DNA of 57,649 nucleotides from Legionellales bacterium (GCA_020050595.1 JAGVKL010000039.1:1-57649); one strand, 5' to 3'; shown: positions 8,645 to 18,175, counted from the stretch's first letter. The notes: a model not told the origin generated them from the sequence alone. Numbers and translations are program-made.

Positions 8645-9580
8645 ATGAAATTATTGCATGGTATTCAACAAGGTTTGATTTCGTTTCGAGAGACAGCGGC
8701 GACCATTGGGAATTTTGATGGTGTGCACCGTGGGCATCAAGCGTTACTAAAATCGTTGCGCGTCAAAGCCCAACGCCTAAATTTGCCCGTCTTGGTCATG
8801 CTTTTTGAGCCCCAGCCTAGCGAATATTTTCGTCCAGAGCATGCTCCTGCGCGTCTTTCAAGCTTGCGTGAAAAGATAGAATGGTTTAAGCAGTGTGATG
8901 TGGATTATGTATGGTGTTTGAACTTTAACAATTATTTAGCAACGATGCCTGCAGAAACATTTGCAAAACAAATTATTTTTTCATTAATGAAAGCCAAGTA
9001 TTTGTTGATCGGCCAAGATTTCCACTTTGGCCAAGGCCGGTTAGGCGATATACACCTATTAAAAAAATTAGCTGAAGAATCGTTATGTACCGTTGATTGT
9101 TTTTCTGATTTTTTTATTGATAATCAGCGAGTAAGCTCTACTAAGATTAGAGAAGCCTTACAAGCGAGTGATTTAAATCATGCCGCTAAGCTTTTAGGAC
9201 ACCCTTATAGCCTATGCGGACGAGTCATTGAAGGCGATAAGCGCGGGCGGCAATGGGGTATTCCCACTGCTAATCTAAGTTTACGGCGTAAAATATTACC
9301 TTTAAAAGGTGTTTTTTGTGTTAAGGTACAAGGGCCTAAAAATAAACAATGGTCAGGGGTGGCTAACATAGGATGCCGACCAACTGTGGATGGCGTAAAA
9401 AATATTCTTGAAGTGCATTTATTTGATATGAGCGAAACTTTATATGGTGATATGCTTCAAGTCCATTTTTTGCATAAATTAAGAGACGAAACAAAATTTG
9501 CTTCAATCGATGCATTGATTGCTCAAATTCATGAGGATATTAGAGCAGCAAGATATTGGTTTAAAAACCTCGAGAGATAA
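8645..9580 (+). CDS. ribF: Bifunctional riboflavin kinase/FAD synthetase
   Basis: RibF phosphorylates riboflavin to FMN and adenylylates FMN to FAD. The 311-aa protein has an N-terminal nucleotidyltransferase domain with [16 protein letters not shown] near 19-34 (the HxGH-type signature) and SSTKIREAL near 160, and a C-terminal flavokinase domain with [20 protein letters not shown] near 194-213, a PTAN motif contacting phosphate, and [10 protein letters not shown] near 236. An ATG nine bases upstream is in frame, but [10 protein letters not shown] at 8645 matches the usual RibF N-terminus. No clear ribosome-binding site is visible, perhaps because a repeat element has landed just upstream. 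It is followed after one base by ileS, as in most gammaproteobacteria. Confidence 0.96.
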   Translation: MKLLHGIQQGLISFRETAATIGNFDGVHRGHQALLKSLRVKAQRLNLPVLVMLFEPQPSEYFRPEHAPARLSSLREKIEWFKQCDVDYVWCLNFNNYLATMPAETFAKQIIFSLMKAKYLLIGQDFHFGQGRLGDIHLLKKLAEESLCTVDCFSDFFIDNQRVSSTKIREALQASDLNHAAKLLGHPYSLCGRVIEGDKRGRQWGIPTANLSLRRKILPLKGVFCVKVQGPKNKQWSGVANIGCRPTVDGVKNILEVHLFDMSETLYGDMLQVHFLHKLRDETKFASIDALIAQIHEDIRAARYWFKNLER

Positions 9581-9581
9581 C

Positions 9582-12383
9582 ATGACTGACTATAAAGACA
9601 CGTTAAATTTACCCACTACTTCCTTTCCAATGAAAGCAGGCCTTGCAAAGCGTGAACCGCAAATGCTTGCTGAATGGATAAGTAAAGGTGTATACGAAAA
9701 AATTCGTGCAGCACGTTTAGGACGTAAGCGGTTTATTCTTCATGACGGTCCTCCTTATGCCAATGGTCATCTACATTGCGGTCATGCCTTAAATAAGATT
9801 CTTAAAGATATCATTGTTAAATCAAAGACATTAAGTGGTTATGATGCTCCTTTTGTTCCGGGTTGGGATTGTCATGGGCTGCCTATTGAATTAAATGTAG
9901 AAAAAAAGACCGGTAAGGCTGGCGTAAAACTTAGTCCGAGTGATTTTCGTAAAAAATGCCGTGAATATGCAGCCAGTCAAATTGATATCCAGCGGGATGA
10001 GTTTCAGCGCTTAGGCGTTTTTGGTGATTGGCAAAATCCTTATATCACCATGAATTACACTTATGAAGCGAATATCGTGCGCGCTTTAGGTAAAATCATT
10101 GCCAACGGTCATTTACAGCAAGGGTTTAAGCCTGTGCATTGGTGTATTGATTGCGGCTCGGCCCTCGCGGAAGCAGAAGTCGACTACGAAGATAAAACAT
10201 CTGCTTCAATTGATGTGGCTTTTCTGGCAATTGATCCACCGTTATTTTTAGATAAAGTAAAGTTAAATCTTCCCAATAAACCGGTGATTGTCCCCATTTG
10301 GACCACTACACCCTGGACGCTGCCTGCGAATGAGGCGGTTTGTTTGCATCCTGCTTTAGATTATGTATTAGTCGATGCCGGGGATCGCTATTTTATCCTT
10401 GCTAAAGAACTAGTAGAGTCGGTGATGGCTCGGTTCAATATCAACGATTTTGCTTCCATTGGAACGGTAAAAGGAGGCGTCTTTGATAAATTGCTGTTAC
10501 AGCATCCCTTTTATGAACGAAAAGTGCCCATTGTTTTAGGCGAACATGTAACAACTGATTCCGGTACGGGATGCGTGCATACAGCACCAGCGCATGGTCC
10601 TGATGATTACCAGGTGGGGCAAGCGTATGGGTTACCTTTGATAAATCCCGTATTAGCCAATGGATGTTATGCCGAGGATGTGCCTTTATTTGCAGGTCTT
10701 TCGGTTTTAAAAGCGAATGACCAAGTTCTTAAGGTCTTAAGTGAACGCGGCGCATTGCTACATAATGAAATGATGCAGCACAGTTATCCACATTGTTGGC
10801 GGCATAAAACACCGGTTATTTTTCGTGCGACCCCGCAGTGGTTTATTGCTATGGATAAAAAGGGGTTGAGATCAGCACTTATGCAAGCCATTGAGAAGGT
10901 AAGGTGGGTGCCTGATTGGGGTAAGGCCCGCATTAGCAATATGGTTGAAAATAGGCCTGATTGGTGCATATCAAGGCAAAGAGCGTGGGGCACACCAATG
11001 CCGCTATTTGTTCATAAAAAAACAAGGGAGTTGCACCCTAATACGGTAGCCTTTATTGAAGATATTGCCCAACGCATTGAACAAAAAGGGATTGATGCTT
11101 GGTTTGATTTAGATAGTAAAGACATTTTAGGTGAGGATGCATCGTCTTACGAAAAAATCAACGATACAATGGACGTATGGTTTGATTCAGGCGTTTCTCA
11201 TTATTGTGTGCTTAAGGCTGGGGAAGCATTAGGGTTTCCTGCCGATGTTTATTTTGAAGGCTCTGATCAGCATCGAGGATGGTTTAATTCGTCATTAACC
11301 ACCTCAGTAGCGATGTATGGCGAGGCACCTTATAAAACCGTTTTAACCCATGGCTATACCGTGGATGCAGAAGGTCATAAGCTTTCTAAATCGAGAGGTA
11401 ATTATGTTGCTTTATATAAATTAATTGAGCAATACGGTGCTGATATTTTGCGTTTGTGGGTATCCTCTACCGATTACCGCAATGAAGTCAGTATTTCTGA
11501 TGAGATTATTAAGCGCAATGCCGATGCTTACCGTCGCATTCGGAATACGGCTCGGTTTTTATTAGCTAATTTATTTGATTTTGATCCGGCTACTGATACA
11601 GTGCCGGTAGAAAAATTAGTGGAATTGGATCGCTATGCGATTAAACGCTGCCAAGATTTGCAGGATGAGATAACTCATGCCTATGAGCAATATCATTTTC
11701 ATTTAATTTATCAAAAAATTCATAATTTTTGCGCCGTGGACATGGGAAGCTTTTACCTTGATATTATTAAAGATCGTCAATACACAACACCTGTCAATAG
11801 CAATGCTAGGCGCTCCTGTCAGACGGCGATGTATCATATTATTCAAGCCTTAACGCGCTGGCTTGCGCCTATTTTATCGTTCACAGCGGAAGAGATTTGG
11901 CAGGCTATCCCCGGGTATAAAGGGGATAGCATCTTTTTAGAATCTTGGTATACCAACTGGCCTAAGGTGGATAATGTTTCTTTAGACGAATGGCAGCAGA
12001 TTCATGTCATCCGTGATGAGGTTAATAAAGCATTAGAAAATCAGCGGCAAGCAGGGGTTATTGGTTCGGGGCTAGCAGCACAGGTGACGCTATATGCATC
12101 GCCCAAGGTACAAGCGCTTCTGGCTAAATTAGGCGATGAATTGCGGTTTATTTTAATTACTTCTTCAGCCATCGTTCGCCCGCTAGACGAATGCAAAAAG
12201 GACGGCTTACTTTTCAATGAAAGCTTAGGGGTTGCAATCGATGTGAAAGCAAGCTCACATGCTAAGTGCAGCCGTTGTTGGCACCGTCGTGAGGATGTGG
12301 GAGCAAATCGAGAGCATAAGGAATTATGTTTGCGTTGTGTAGGTAATATTAGCGGTCATGACGAAGTGAGACAATTTGCATGA
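9582..12383 (+). CDS. ileS: Isoleucyl-tRNA synthetase
   Basis: Class I aminoacyl-tRNA synthetase charging tRNA-Ile, with an editing domain against valine. The 933 aa length matches E. coli (938). Visible elements: the HIGH-type motif [14 protein letters not shown] near 57-70, the CP1 editing domain with [18 protein letters not shown] and [18 protein letters not shown], the active-site stretch [19 protein letters not shown], the KMSKS-type loop KLSKSRGNY, and a C-terminal zinc finger with CSRCW and CLRCVGN. The long ORF starts at TTG-side 9519, but [20 protein letters not shown] at 9582 is the conserved family start, one base after the ribF stop. The lspA start overlaps its TGA by four bases. 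Confidence 0.98.
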   Translation: MTDYKDTLNLPTTSFPMKAGLAKREPQMLAEWISKGVYEKIRAARLGRKRFILHDGPPYANGHLHCGHALNKILKDIIVKSKTLSGYDAPFVPGWDCHGLPIELNVEKKTGKAGVKLSPSDFRKKCREYAASQIDIQRDEFQRLGVFGDWQNPYITMNYTYEANIVRALGKIIANGHLQQGFKPVHWCIDCGSALAEAEVDYEDKTSASIDVAFLAIDPPLFLDKVKLNLPNKPVIVPIWTTTPWTLPANEAVCLHPALDYVLVDAGDRYFILAKELVESVMARFNINDFASIGTVKGGVFDKLLLQHPFYERKVPIVLGEHVTTDSGTGCVHTAPAHGPDDYQVGQAYGLPLINPVLANGCYAEDVPLFAGLSVLKANDQVLKVLSERGALLHNEMMQHSYPHCWRHKTPVIFRATPQWFIAMDKKGLRSALMQAIEKVRWVPDWGKARISNMVENRPDWCISRQRAWGTPMPLFVHKKTRELHPNTVAFIEDIAQRIEQKGIDAWFDLDSKDILGEDASSYEKINDTMDVWFDSGVSHYCVLKAGEALGFPADVYFEGSDQHRGWFNSSLTTSVAMYGEAPYKTVLTHGYTVDAEGHKLSKSRGNYVALYKLIEQYGADILRLWVSSTDYRNEVSISDEIIKRNADAYRRIRNTARFLLANLFDFDPATDTVPVEKLVELDRYAIKRCQDLQDEITHAYEQYHFHLIYQKIHNFCAVDMGSFYLDIIKDRQYTTPVNSNARRSCQTAMYHIIQALTRWLAPILSFTAEEIWQAIPGYKGDSIFLESWYTNWPKVDNVSLDEWQQIHVIRDEVNKALENQRQAGVIGSGLAAQVTLYASPKVQALLAKLGDELRFILITSSAIVRPLDECKKDGLLFNESLGVAIDVKASSHAKCSRCWHRREDVGANREHKELCLRCVGNISGHDEVRQFA

Positions 12384-12877
12384 AAATAGGGAAACGCATC
12401 ATGGAAAAATGGCCTTGGTTTTTATTGGTGATGATTATTGTAGGTCTTGATCAAGCAAGTAAATATTGGGCCTCACTGGATTTAATCCCCTATCAACCGG
12501 AAGCTATCTTGCCTATGTTTAATTTGACATTGGCTTATAACACCGGTGCTGCATTTAGCTTCTTACACAGCGCGGGTACCTGGCATCGATGGTTATTAGC
12601 TGGGTTTAGTTTGGTAATGAGTACAGCTATTTTTATTTGGATAATCCGCTCAGCGATTCATTTACGTTTGCAACTACTCGCTTTGAGTCTAATTTTAGGT
12701 GGGGCCATAGGTAATTTAATCGATAGAGCCATGTTTGGCTATGTTATTGATTTTATAGATGTGTTTTATAAAAATTACCATTGGCCAGTATTTAACCTGG
12801 CTGATAGTGCCATTTGTATAGGCGCTTTGTTACTATTTATTGATTTATTAAAAACGCAACCTTTGGATCAAGATTAA
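12380..12877 (+). CDS. lspA: Lipoprotein signal peptidase (signal peptidase II)
   Basis: Inner-membrane aspartyl protease that cuts signal peptides of prolipoproteins before the lipidated Cys. The 165-aa protein has four hydrophobic segments, the conserved [11 protein letters not shown] near 22-32, [29 protein letters not shown] and FNLADSAI; the Asp in VIDF and the Asp in NLADS are the catalytic pair. Start ATG overlaps the ileS stop (ATGA), the standard coupling in ribF-ileS-lspA operons. An in-frame Met at residue 8 could also serve as start. A likely substrate in the window is the Sel1 lipoprotein at 41147. Confidence 0.96.
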   Translation: MKIGKRIMEKWPWFLLVMIIVGLDQASKYWASLDLIPYQPEAILPMFNLTLAYNTGAAFSFLHSAGTWHRWLLAGFSLVMSTAIFIWIIRSAIHLRLQLLALSLILGGAIGNLIDRAMFGYVIDFIDVFYKNYHWPVFNLADSAICIGALLLFIDLLKTQPLDQD

Positions 12878-12955
12878 TAAAGCTACACGTTCACGGCGCA
12901 TGTTGAATCTTGGAGAAATGGCATATTTGAGCCCAGGTTGCACGAAAAGTATAGC

Positions 12956-13106
12956 GTAGCCCGTAAGGAGCAAAGCGGATTACGGGGATTACTCTAAAGA
13001 CTAATGAATGCAAATGTGTTTGTGCATTATTGTTTTTGTTGTTCTCTGTGGGGAACGTATCGTTCGTTGATAAACCCCGTAATCCGCTTTGCTCCTTACG
13101 GGCTAC
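12956..13106. repeat. REP-like inverted-repeat element, family C copy 1
   Basis: The left arm, gtagcccgtaaggagcaaag and on to about 12987, is inverted at 13075-13106. Each arm is itself a quasi-palindrome (cccgtaa...ttacggg) as in REP units. The roughly 85-base interior aligns, in reverse complement, with the interior of the copy at 27272-27425. Together the two define a 151-154 bp element. It fills most of the gap between the convergent lspA and the KDPG-aldolase-like gene. Confidence 0.85.
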
Positions 13107-13131
13107 GCAAATGTGTTTGAATCCGTCAGTC

Positions 13132-13683
13132 TCAAACCGGAACCGCTGTTCCTATGCTCTGTAATTGCTTAAATTCAGGATTAATAATACTGACGGCAGC
13201 TACAGCAGGTAGCGTTAAAAAGTGTTCTATTTCATCCCACTCTATTTCCGCAGGGAATAATCTAACTTGCGGCAAATAGTTGTTAAGTAGCGTACAAAAG
13301 GCCAGATTAGCAGGAAAGGGGCGCACATGCGTGCAGCCTAGTTCCATGGCTTGCATGGCCTCGGAAAGGGTAGCAACGCCGGGTAAGTAAGTGATGGAGT
13401 AAACATTTGCTGTTTGAGCGATGGCCGGTAGCAAACCAGGGCTTGTAACAAAATCCACGCCAGCCTGATAACAATCTTCTAATTGTTGCGTATTAACAAT
13501 TTTGCCAGCACCTATTCGCAGCCTAGGAAATTGTTTAATCGCTTCTCGTAGTATATCGGGTTCGACCGAATTAATTTCAACCACGGAAAAACCGGCTTCG
13601 ACAACACGATGCAATTTATCGAATAAGTGAGCATCGACATCAAGGGCAATAATAATTGAATGATTTTCTGTTATTTTATCCAT
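13132..13683 (-). CDS. KDPG/KHG aldolase-like protein, probably without aldolase chemistry
   Basis: A 183-aa (beta/alpha)8-type protein resembling Eda. The alignable landmarks are VVEINS near 34-39 (the catalytic Glu36 is kept), LRIGAGKIVNTQQLEDCYQAG near 60-80 and FVTSPGLLPAI near 83-93. In true KDPG aldolases the Schiff-base lysine lies in FKFFPAE; here the equivalent reads VRPFPAN, so Lys is replaced by Arg121. The Arg after the catalytic Glu is also missing. The fold is likely kept while class I aldolase activity is doubtful. The longer ORF opens at TTG 13713; ATG 13683 gives a family-like N-terminus and is preferred. It stands alone, with no edd, sugar kinase or dehydrogenase beside it. 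Confidence 0.7.
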   Translation of the reverse strand: MDKITENHSIIIALDVDAHLFDKLHRVVEAGFSVVEINSVEPDILREAIKQFPRLRIGAGKIVNTQQLEDCYQAGVDFVTSPGLLPAIAQTANVYSITYLPGVATLSEAMQAMELGCTHVRPFPANLAFCTLLNNYLPQVRLFPAEIEWDEIEHFLTLPAVAAVSIINPEFKQLQSIGTAVPV

Positions 13684-13788
13684 AGGGCTTATCAAGCTAT
13701 AGCATTTCTTCAATGGTAGAAGACTTATGGAAAGTTATCAATAGTTACGGAAGAAAATGGTGTGATTGAAACGGCGGCTAAATTTTTT

Positions 13789-13854
13789 TCCACTCCCTAA
13801 CGGTCGTGGTTCGGATAAAACGGTCGTGGTTCGGATAAAACGGTCGCGGTTCGG
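13789..13854. repeat. Family A half arm plus two and a half 20-bp units
   Basis: tccactccctaacggtcgtggttcgg is the right arm of the end palindromes. From 13800 the 20-bp unit acggtcgtggttcggataaa repeats twice and then breaks off after 15 bases at 13854. Its reverse complement, tttatccgaaccacgaccgt, is almost the first unit of the array at 57131. This lies in the divergent 325-bp gap between the aldolase-like gene (start 13683) and the stop of the coiled-coil gene (14009). In the rest of that gap (13855-14008) nothing else was recognised. Confidence 0.85.
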
Positions 13855-14008
13855 CGCCCCCGAAGTGGGGTACCATACCGAGAGTGCAATTTTGTTTGAG
13901 TTTGCGCCGATCCGTCAGTTACGGCCTACACTGGTTGCCCAAATGTACCGTAATATATCAACCAAAACATAAGGCTAATTGGACGCCTATCCCTGGGCGT
14001 GGCTTATG

Positions 14009-15652
14009 CTATTTAGGTCTATTGCTTGGACGCATGCTAAAAGGCGATGGCGCCGTAGGAGACGAAGTCGCTGCCTCTGTTGAGCCACTAATTGGATCCC
14101 AGACGCTAGCTAAATCAGTACGAGCCATTAATCCCTCCATGAGATGGGATGGAATTGGCTGACCTGGCCTTAAGGTATTTAGTTGCGTTCTCATTTCCGG
14201 TGATAAAGGGAGGTGAGACATATCGTTTTGCAAACGATGTATGGCTTCTCTTGAAGTAGGAGTAGTCCCCATTAAGCGCAGCATGCTTTGATAGCTCGCA
14301 TTTAAGGTTTGGGCTGCTCTAAGACTAGGCGTTGGTGCAGGTGCTCTAAGACTAGGGCTTGGCGCAGGGGTAGGAGCTGGCCTTGGGGCATTGCTGTTAG
14401 TATCAGGGGTTAAACTTGCGTTCAGGGCAGCTTGATTGGCTTGGTTTTGCACAATGCTTCTGGCTAGGAATGCAATCTGACTCTGCATTCTATCGCTACG
14501 AACGGCCAATGTCTTTTGTCGCCCAGCAATTTCTTCTTTTTCTAAAGATTGATTATGCTGAATTAATTCCCTTACGCCCATCAGCTCAGGTCTCATCTTT
14601 CTATAAGCTGCCTCGCCTCTATCCATTTCTTCTGGAGATAGGGTGGTTAAGTCTTGCCCAGCGTTTAATAAATAGCACTTATCATTCGCCACCACTAATT
14701 GTTTCTTCAATGGCACAATAAAATTAGCTTTATGGAAATCAGTTGTAAGCTCGCCTGTTGCTGTATAAAGGACTTTTTGGCCATTAATAACAGCAAGCAT
14801 ATCTTGTAAGATCCCTAAGCTTAAATTAACAGCATTCGTACGGTTTATTCTGTCGCGAACCATAGCATCTTGGCCTGCATCAAGAAATCTATCAATGTCG
14901 CGGGCATCCTGTTCCAGCTGCTGGGTAAGGGCATTAATTTGGTTTTGAATGGTTTGTATAGATGCTGTAACAAGCGGTATAGCTTTCATTTCTTCATAGG
15001 CTCTTTCTACTTGGGTATTGTAGATAGCGTATTTTTGTTCCACACGTTCCATGTCTTGCCTTACAGCTTCTATAGCTTCCTCTAACACAGTTGATTCTTT
15101 TAATGTACTTTCTAATTGCTCTTGCAACGCTTTTTCTGTTTGTTTTAAAGCTTCGAGCGTATTTAATGCTTCTTGCGCCTTAGCGTCTTTTGCACCTTGA
15201 CCAGATTTATCACCCGTTCTTATTTGCTCAGCAATTTCTTGAGCTTGTTCATTTAGTTTATGAATATGGGCTTCGCTTCGCTCTAGTAATCCCATTAATA
15301 AGAAAGCCAGAACACGTTTTTCCAAGAGATAGCGCTGAAGTAGGTCATGTTGCCTTTGCTCATTGATGGCCGCAACTTCAGCTAACTGCTCGCCAATCAT
15401 GGTTAGGACTGATTCACCAGCGGGTGATTTTAAAAATTGGATCACTTGTGCTGTGTTTTTTAAGCCATAATAACCAAGAAATTCAGTGGCTAAGCTCTTT
15501 GTATCTTTCGAAGCGACACCAGGAATAGAGGCGGCTGCACTTGCAAACCATTGTTCTAAACGCGATGTAGTAAGCGCAATAGCATCTTGATTAGGGCGAT
15601 GTATAAGAAGGCTTACATTATGAGGGGTATCGGGATGGGGTTGCAGCGACAT
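14009..15652 (-). CDS. Coiled-coil protein of unknown function with Pro/Ala-rich tail
   Basis: Not recognised. The 547-aa protein has a helical N-terminal part (residues about 20-120, with an ETAT-like FLGYYGLKNTAQVIQFLKSP segment), then a long Glu/Gln/Lys-rich stretch of heptads (about 120-270, for example QEALNTLEALKQTEKALQEQ) predicted as coiled coil, a middle globular part (about 270-390) and a low-complexity tail with two PTPAPSPSLRAPAPTPSLRA-like repeats. No signal peptide or membrane segment. The ORF could be read from TTG 15799, but ATG 15652 has a gagg/gtgag ribosome site and its own promoter just upstream, and avoids overlap with the pilin gene. Size, coiled coils and lack of homology suggest a lineage-specific, perhaps secreted, protein; that is inference. 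Confidence 0.75.
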   Translation of the reverse strand: MSLQPHPDTPHNVSLLIHRPNQDAIALTTSRLEQWFASAAASIPGVASKDTKSLATEFLGYYGLKNTAQVIQFLKSPAGESVLTMIGEQLAEVAAINEQRQHDLLQRYLLEKRVLAFLLMGLLERSEAHIHKLNEQAQEIAEQIRTGDKSGQGAKDAKAQEALNTLEALKQTEKALQEQLESTLKESTVLEEAIEAVRQDMERVEQKYAIYNTQVERAYEEMKAIPLVTASIQTIQNQINALTQQLEQDARDIDRFLDAGQDAMVRDRINRTNAVNLSLGILQDMLAVINGQKVLYTATGELTTDFHKANFIVPLKKQLVVANDKCYLLNAGQDLTTLSPEEMDRGEAAYRKMRPELMGVRELIQHNQSLEKEEIAGRQKTLAVRSDRMQSQIAFLARSIVQNQANQAALNASLTPDTNSNAPRPAPTPAPSPSLRAPAPTPSLRAAQTLNASYQSMLRLMGTTPTSREAIHRLQNDMSHLPLSPEMRTQLNTLRPGQPIPSHLMEGLMARTDLASVWDPISGSTEAATSSPTAPSPFSMRPSNRPK

Positions 15653-15691
15653 AGCTCTCACTTCCTCGTTATTTATGATATTAATATTCCT

Positions 15692-15720
15692 ATTATACAA
15701 CATGTTTATTAAAAGAACAA
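15692..15720 (-). promoter_or_regulatory. Sigma70-type promoter of the coiled-coil gene
   Basis: Read on the minus strand: ttgttc (15720-15715), 17 bases, then a perfect TATAAT (15697-15692), 40 bases before the start codon at 15652. It lies in the short space after the pilin stop, so the coiled-coil gene can be expressed independently of the pilin. Confidence 0.6.
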
Positions 15721-15728
15721 CACGGGTT

Positions 15729-16160
15729 TTATGACCAACATTGGGCAAGGGGTGCTGGGGGTAAGCCAGCTTGAGCAGCTCGTATGCCTTTGTCGCCATT
15801 ACTATTTAAAGTTAAGGTCTGGCAACTATCATTCAGCGCTTGCGAACCTTGCGGTACTGCCTCTAAATCATACGCTTTCTCGGTTGAATTAACAATAACC
15901 AACTTATACCAGCCGCCTGCAGATAATTCATGGTCCAAAACATCCGATGGTTTGCCAAGACCGATAGTGGCCGTTTGATAGGTATGATGGAGTGAAAAAT
16001 AGTGTTCTAAGCGATTAGCCAGCTGTAATAAAGCGGTTTGCCCATCGCTTCGGTGTGAGCGAATGATAAATTGATGGTAATTGGGGTAGCCTATGAGGGC
16101 GAGAATGCCAATGATGCCCATAACTATTAGTAATTCTATTAATGAAAATCCTTTTTGCAT
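15729..16160 (-). CDS. pilE: Type IV pilin, PilE-like
   Basis: A 143-aa type IV prepilin. The leader MQKG is followed by FSLIELLIVMGIIGILALIG, giving cleavage by PilD between Gly4 and Phe5, with the conserved Glu5 of the mature protein and a hydrophobic helix that anchors it before assembly. The C-terminal half has the RLEHYFSLHHTYQTAT segment and two cysteines (DSCQTL and AQCWS) expected to form the D-region disulphide, as in the PilE class of minor/major pilins of Legionella and Pseudomonas. No other pil gene is adjacent. A role in DNA uptake with the ComEA-like protein at 7963 is plausible. 204 bp without recognisable features separate it from era. Confidence 0.9.
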   Translation of the reverse strand: MQKGFSLIELLIVMGIIGILALIGYPNYHQFIIRSHRSDGQTALLQLANRLEHYFSLHHTYQTATIGLGKPSDVLDHELSAGGWYKLVIVNSTEKAYDLEAVPQGSQALNDSCQTLTLNSNGDKGIRAAQAGLPPAPLAQCWS

Positions 16161-16364
16161 TTTAAATGCTTAACCTGAAGGGAGCAGTCAATACTTCAAA
16201 CTTAGGGAATTACACTTAAGAAGTCCTCTCTTGCATTGATGGAAGAAGGGAGTTTTTCCTTAACTTGACGCTCTGGGCTGAACGGCATTGGATAGTACCA
16301 CGCAGGAACTAGTAATCCAAGCAGGAGGCTGATAAAATGGCTTAAAAATAAACAAGGTATGTAA

Positions 16365-17252
16365 ATGACATCTTATTGTGGCTATATTGCTTTAGTAGGC
16401 CGACCTAATGTAGGTAAATCAACGCTCCTTAATAAAATTTTACAACAAAAATTAAGTATTACGTCTCGCAAACCACAAACAACTCGGCATAGTATTTTAG
16501 GGATCCGTACCGAAGGTGAGTATCAATTCGTTTATGTGGATACCCCTGGGATTCATCAAGGATCTAAGAAAACAATGAATCGCATTATGAATAAAACCGC
16601 TGTAAGCGTGTTGCGTGATGTTGACGCGATTGCCTTTATTGTTGATGGTACCCATTGGGGTGAGGAAGATGAGCATGTACTTCATTTAATTGAAAAGGTA
16701 AAAGTGCCTGTTTTTTTGGTGGTCAATAAAATCGATAAAATTGCCGATAAAGCCGTCTTATTGCCCTGGCTAGAAACCATGAGTCAGAAATATAATTTTA
16801 AAGCAATCATTCCTTTGTCAGCCAAGACGGGGCTTCAGGTGGATGCATTGGAAAGTGCATTAAAAGCCGTTTTGCCTGAAGGCCCTCATTTGTTTGGTGA
16901 TGATCAACTAACCGATCGCCCCACTAAATTCTTATGCGCAGAGTTATTGCGTGAAAAAATTTTTCGTCATTGTGGTCAAGAGCTTCCTTATTCAACCACA
17001 GTTGATATCGAATCGTATAAAGATGAAGATCATATCGTTAGAATTCATGCATTAATTCTTGTGGATAAAGAAAGCCAAAAACGGATTATTATTGGTGAGA
17101 AAGGCCATAAGCTTAAAGAAATGGCGAGTAGTGCAAGGCTTGACATGGAGGCATTGTTAGGCAAAAAAGTATTTTTACAATGCTTTTGTAAGGTAAAATC
17201 AGGATGGTCTGATAATGAGCGCTTATTAAAGCAATTAGGGTATGATCACTAA
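16365..17252 (+). CDS. era: GTPase Era, 16S rRNA/30S assembly factor
   Basis: Essential small-subunit assembly GTPase that binds the 3' end of 16S rRNA. The 295-aa protein has G1 GRPNVGKSTLL near 12-22, G2 around QTTRHSILG, G3 DTPGIH near 60-65, G4 NKID near 121-124 and G5 SAKTG, followed by a C-terminal KH domain with IIIGEKGHKLKEMASSAR. Length is standard (E. coli 301). The start follows aagg by nine bases. It overlaps recO by 11 bases. The usual upstream partner rnc is not here. Confidence 0.97.
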   Translation: MTSYCGYIALVGRPNVGKSTLLNKILQQKLSITSRKPQTTRHSILGIRTEGEYQFVYVDTPGIHQGSKKTMNRIMNKTAVSVLRDVDAIAFIVDGTHWGEEDEHVLHLIEKVKVPVFLVVNKIDKIADKAVLLPWLETMSQKYNFKAIIPLSAKTGLQVDALESALKAVLPEGPHLFGDDQLTDRPTKFLCAELLREKIFRHCGQELPYSTTVDIESYKDEDHIVRIHALILVDKESQKRIIIGEKGHKLKEMASSARLDMEALLGKKVFLQCFCKVKSGWSDNERLLKQLGYDH

Positions 17253-17925
17253 CGCGCTTCACGCATGGGTTATTTATAAAACGTGGTCTGGAGATACCAG
17301 TGCCAGGGTTCTTTTTTTTACCAAAGAACATGGACTAATCAGTTGTCTATATAAAGGTGGCCGGACCCCCAAAAAACAAGCGTTAATACAGCCTTTTACC
17401 CCTCTATGGGTGACTATGAATGTAAAAGGCAATGCCTATTTTGTCCGCCAAATTGAATTAGCTGATGCAGCGATATCCTTTCAAGGCTCAACGCTTTTCG
17501 CGGGTCTTTATGTCAATGAATTAATTTATCATGCCTTACGGCCGCATGATCCGCATCCTAGTTTATATGAGGCTTATGTGCAAACGCTTAAAGCATTGAC
17601 GCAAACCTTTCAACGTCATGCGATTGAAGCGGTATTACGCCGCTTTGAATGGAACTTATTAACAGCAAGTGGTTACCCCATGTCATTAACGCATGAAGCC
17701 CATACGCTAGAGCCTATCGCTTTAAATAGGGCGTATCGCTTTGTTGCAAGCGAGGGGTTTATTCTTGACGAACAAGGGGTGTCTGGCGCGCATATTCTTG
17801 CCTTATCACAAGATAGGCTTGATGATCCAGCCGTATTAAATGCTGCAAAAAAAATCATGCGCCAAGCGATTGATCATGCATTGGATGGAAAAATTATTAA
17901 GACACGAGCCTTGTATCGTAGTTAA
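17242..17925 (+). CDS. recO: DNA repair protein RecO
   Basis: RecO helps RecR load RecA on SSB-coated single-stranded DNA in the RecFOR gap-repair pathway. The 227-aa protein has the N-terminal OB fold (HAWVIYKTWSGDTSARVLFF near 7-26, HGLISCLYKGGRTPKK near 31-46) and a helical C-terminal half with YVNELIYHALRPHDPHPSLY near 91-110. No zinc-finger cysteines are present, as in most gammaproteobacterial members. It overlaps era by 11 bases, and pdxJ follows after 250 bp; the era-recO-pdxJ order is the family norm. A large palindromic repeat now splits recO from pdxJ. Confidence 0.93.
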   Translation: MITNALHAWVIYKTWSGDTSARVLFFTKEHGLISCLYKGGRTPKKQALIQPFTPLWVTMNVKGNAYFVRQIELADAAISFQGSTLFAGLYVNELIYHALRPHDPHPSLYEAYVQTLKALTQTFQRHAIEAVLRRFEWNLLTASGYPMSLTHEAHTLEPIALNRAYRFVASEGFILDEQGVSGAHILALSQDRLDDPAVLNAAKKIMRQAIDHALDGKIIKTRALYRS

Positions 17926-17974
17926 TGCTTAGCACGTGATTTTAAGTGTGGTTTTTTATGTAAGGGCCGTTGTG

Positions 17975-18154
17975 GTATAAGCAGACCTCATGAAATATCT
18001 AGAGGATTGTAGGTTGGACCCTGAGGTGTCGTCACTTATTAAACGGTAGCCTGGTTGCTTGCAACCAGGAAAGCATGGTTTAACAAAAAGTGACGACACC
18101 TCAGGGCCCAACCTACAGCATTTATTATAGATATTTCATGCAAACTGCTTATAC
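17975..18154. repeat. Nested palindrome carrying family B copy 2
   Basis: The core at 18008-18117 (110 bp) has 29-bp terminal inverted repeats with one mismatch, starting tgtaggttggaccctgaggt, around an inner module gtagcctggttgcttgcaac. Outside it, catgaaatatcta (17988-18000) pairs exactly with tagatatttcatg (18128-18140), and gtataagcag (17975-17984) pairs with ctgcttatac (18145-18154). The whole 180 bp is therefore one layered palindrome in the recO-pdxJ gap, apparently an element inserted into the loop of an existing stem or one carrying extra arms. Confidence 0.85.
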
Positions 18155-18175
18155 AAAGTCTTTAGGAGGTAAAAC

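Noticed and set aside
9519..9581. Upstream start for ileS giving 954 aa
   Set aside because: The extension lies within ribF and is not conserved; [11 protein letters not shown] at 9582 is the family start.
13766..14162. Two overlapping plus-strand ORFs between the aldolase-like and coiled-coil genes
   Set aside because: One is largely translated family A repeat and the other is antisense to the coiled-coil gene; neither has coding support.
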